Part shown: one piece after another, positions 33,901 to 34,121 of the stretch
Layout: each line of letters opens with the position of its first letter
How positions within the stretch are numbered: position 1 is the first letter of the stretch
Assembly (NCBI GenBank): GCA_003567005.1
Contig: PXBF01000021.1
Location: 1-34,121 of the forward strand
DNA from: PVC group bacterium
GTDB taxonomy: Bacteria; Verrucomicrobiota; Kiritimatiellia; UBA8416
DNA length: 34,121 bases
Direction: 5' to 3'
Made by a program: the position numbers and the translations under genes
Notes under the pieces: model-generated
The model's database searches: none
What the model was told of the DNA's origin: nothing
Seen by the model: only the letters and a program-made list of their open reading frames with translations

Positions 33901-34121
33901 GGCAGTGGTGGAATCAGTAAATCGGGTGGGGGCATGTTGACACTGTCAGGTAGTAGCACGGCATACGAAGGTCCCATTACCGTATCCAATGGCTATTTGC
34001 GTTTGGATGGTGAGCTGGGAAGCCACATTACACTCGAAGATGGCACCGTATTGCTTGGTAGAGGATATGTAGGTGGCATTTCTGGTAGCGGAACGGTTTC
34101 ACCAGAGGGTGGTACACTGCA
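27988..34121 (+). CDS. Very large secreted lamin-tail/CotH-kinase/autotransporter-repeat protein, 3' end beyond window
   Basis: One open frame from ATG 27988 to the window edge, about 2,044 codons, without an internal stop. Residues 1-30 are a signal peptide (hydrophobic core WFTTLFLLLSISGA). Residues about 33-150 are a lamin-tail domain (VRINEVMASNG, DWIELYN, LSGWALSD, FSIASSGEEVLL). A chitobiase-C-like segment (LFHEEPGIVVVYSKDGSDP) follows near 195-215. Residues about 325-700 are a CotH-kinase-like domain (MGVRIHGG, LRNSGNDTG, FWGVNSLRERID, WIVYDLDAGSN with the DLD metal-binding type motif near 625). An InlB-B-like repeat (EGYRFVGWYI ... AVFE) lies near 790-840. Later beta-rich regions end in autotransporter-associated strand repeats (about 1840-1880 and 1970-2040). 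The ribosome-binding site is weak. Expected location: outside the cell or on its surface. It starts 34 nt after the glycan cluster. Confidence 0.9.
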   Translation, partial: MTKIHQTFLPFQYAVVWFTTLFLLLSISGANTVRINEVMASNGETLADEDGDFEDWIELYNYGLDPVDLSGWALSDCYDEPFQWLFPEGTILGAGEYILVWASGKDRFDWPYLHANFSIASSGEEVLLSANDGTIVDELVPTHIPRDISIGRVAGKGEAWFFFDDPTPGHINNTTPYAGVLEPPAFSQPAGFYTNAFELTLFHEEPGIVVVYSKDGSDPHLDRLNGEQYGYFNQYPYYEGEEVGGELFRMHQSQVYEQPLFIDDRSHVDYALARINTQATQSARLPQENIFKGVVVRARAFKDGYIPSAVRTETYFVTPSGAERYALPVVSLSTDESHLFAADTGVYVPGNVYLTWWENATKPWEWQVWRRTGNYFMRGDEWERPIHFEYFCEDGVRLFSKEMGVRIHGGATRFVPRKSLRFYMRNRYGDHSLNHALFAGHSSYDGEGRDIDAYRRFILRNSGNDTGGTLFRDAYHQSLLDYFPIERQAYQPVVHFINGEFWGVNSLRERIDAHYIASHYGVADTNVTILTRDAVLDSGTEQDRQQFLDIVSYAQSHDMRDPSHLDWVEDRVDVDNLLFYFAFQIYIANVDWPHNNIDFWRYNGAEQKERGVRGKDGRWRWIVYDLDAGSNTSRIDGDMFEHAFIINGQLQVSRLVNALLENPNVRNRFVTQFVDLMNSSLRPDYMHQKVDIKNSRLHSIRAEHVRRWNDGAHTGTFMKNFATARRPAMVDFIRDYYSPGDFMESQFYTDRSKGYIQVNQLRIKDDLPGIGDDPYPWFGHFFGSVPVRLQAHAKEGYRFVGWYIVPANDTNIPHNSSDFYSTDAAVDVLLSEEAYVEAVFESLPLGRQPVGLHAWDFEDSDDLLVAAYSVGGGELVFTPGTNAHSEAIANTGGDFETQHLRVNYPLGSALTFALPTVGYGDIALDFITRRSGQGAGLMSVEYTTNGLAWLSFDSLTVFNDPPQAHTLDFSDIAGAAHNKDFAVRFAFEQGAGGEAGNNRFDDLVLSGVALPGMPPPPSVLQAIEMKGLVENGIARSIDLETVFEDPSGDGLHFSVESDRPDKVLAVRAGSILHVIPQSRGGAWITVTADDGLYPPLSLRFYVLVYPAAHALSDGVYGFTHWSADEPDGAYPPHMLFLQSDEDDTALETPLLYAYSLGEDDYHSDDQDTIGFAYNNTGRTRINGLGDAGIGFINTGQGRDLGGALLAVDTRDVTEVSVGWLAGTILPNTRAYALRLQYRVGAGGPWTNVLDDAEKPVEYIRSENAGDTVWMDPVSLPDSALGKPYVQLLWRYYRLSAEDDSGPRAKLRLDEVLVTGTGADDASALAFAQSPRSDWQSGKPFWPISVRAVDEMGLIDASFSGTVGLELLGEGVLSGDLQADAVDGVAVFTNVTVSGTGSFVLRATSATLEPADSETFSLVQVDGVFVPQFIQGGHDDAGENWDRLPFAYRARIEGLQPHAVYRYGNRLIQEGEPWDQNGAGNMLFVTDATTNWIRNTDSPRFRDHDMGSRHYTFNTDETGAYEGWFVSEPTGNARFSEGATVYPHLVLNDGDGGTEALHYLTLAEPVHVLRLGTDPDQASGVMGNATEAPRNFVFLYDSVAGSGRPLSGTPIEVTGAEVDERYATFYRQAVATAPGHWGTLIPNDLPDGVQRIEIRSLSDGEILSVETFDDGIARTRHASAGADAFWIGDSFDAARFLPGGDGDWNTRVNWSSDEYPDGVGSEAIIGAPVNGDRSVTLSGPVTIGSLTIDQADSPDRNRIAAEHTDATLTFASSSGPALLEIQGDGSGFAEFDLDAGGYLQSDLYISVTNLNLAHGKEDDALEADYGALRLRREWSGPGGITLTGHGVMSLTGEGKDYTGPTVLQAGVLRVTEPSAPGYTSALTVHPGGQLRLVSGGDERREYQFGGPLLLSGMGRAAVVPEGEQLGVLGALRYDPGSNDNVAEVLNDIILLDDTSVHVDGTGNEMILNGPLSGSGGISKSGGGMLTLSGSSTAYEGPITVSNGYLRLDGELGSHITLEDGTVLLGRGYVGGISGSGTVSPEGGTL

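Overview
The window is a surface-glycan biosynthesis locus with adjoining housekeeping genes, ending in a very large secreted surface protein that runs off the right edge. Base composition is near 50% G+C. The lamin-tail/CotH/autotransporter-strand architecture of the last gene, a small glycine-rich RRM protein, a putative molybdenum-carrier protein and microsatellite-like 7-9 bp arrays suggest a Gram-negative-type bacterium of the Verrucomicrobiota/Kiritimatiellota (PVC) kind. This is inference: no rRNA or other phylogenetic marker was seen.

Left part (1-4330): short-period repeats (1-175) lead into a GT2 glycosyltransferase whose ORF contains the same repeat families. It overlaps a WecA/TagO-type sugar-1-phosphate transferase fused to a second membrane/Rossmann region. 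That gene and a convergent nucleotidyltransferase-like gene both end inside another copy of the repeat. An MscS channel lies upstream of the nucleotidyltransferase on the minus strand.

Middle-left (5400-7860): thpR on plus, then a minus-strand group of RRM protein, short RlmN-like radical SAM enzyme and putative molybdenum carrier. A clear intrinsic terminator separates the RRM gene from the rlmN-like gene.

Main cluster (8256-27953, all plus, many 1-25 nt overlaps): a polyprenyl glycosylphosphotransferase (glycan initiation), a minimal-nucleotidyltransferase/small-protein pair, three methyltransferases or methyltransferase-like proteins, a Wzx-type flippase, five GT4 and one GT2 glycosyltransferases, and a Wzy/O-antigen-ligase-like polymerase. 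It closes with a compact module: GNAT acetyltransferase, class V aminotransferase, TagD-like cytidylyltransferase, TagB/TagF-like CDP-polyol transferase and TagA/WecG glycosyltransferase. Together these read as a Wzx/Wzy-type heteropolysaccharide pathway with a CDP-activated, possibly amino-containing, phosphate substituent or teichoic-acid-like component.

Right edge (27988-34121): one uninterrupted frame of more than 2,040 codons encodes a secreted protein with lamin-tail, CotH-kinase and autotransporter-associated strand repeats; its 3' end is outside the window. The most interesting points are the aminotransferase/CDP-transfer module, the repeat arrays that sit inside and terminate genes (including a 9-G tract in a glycosyltransferase), and the multidomain CotH protein.
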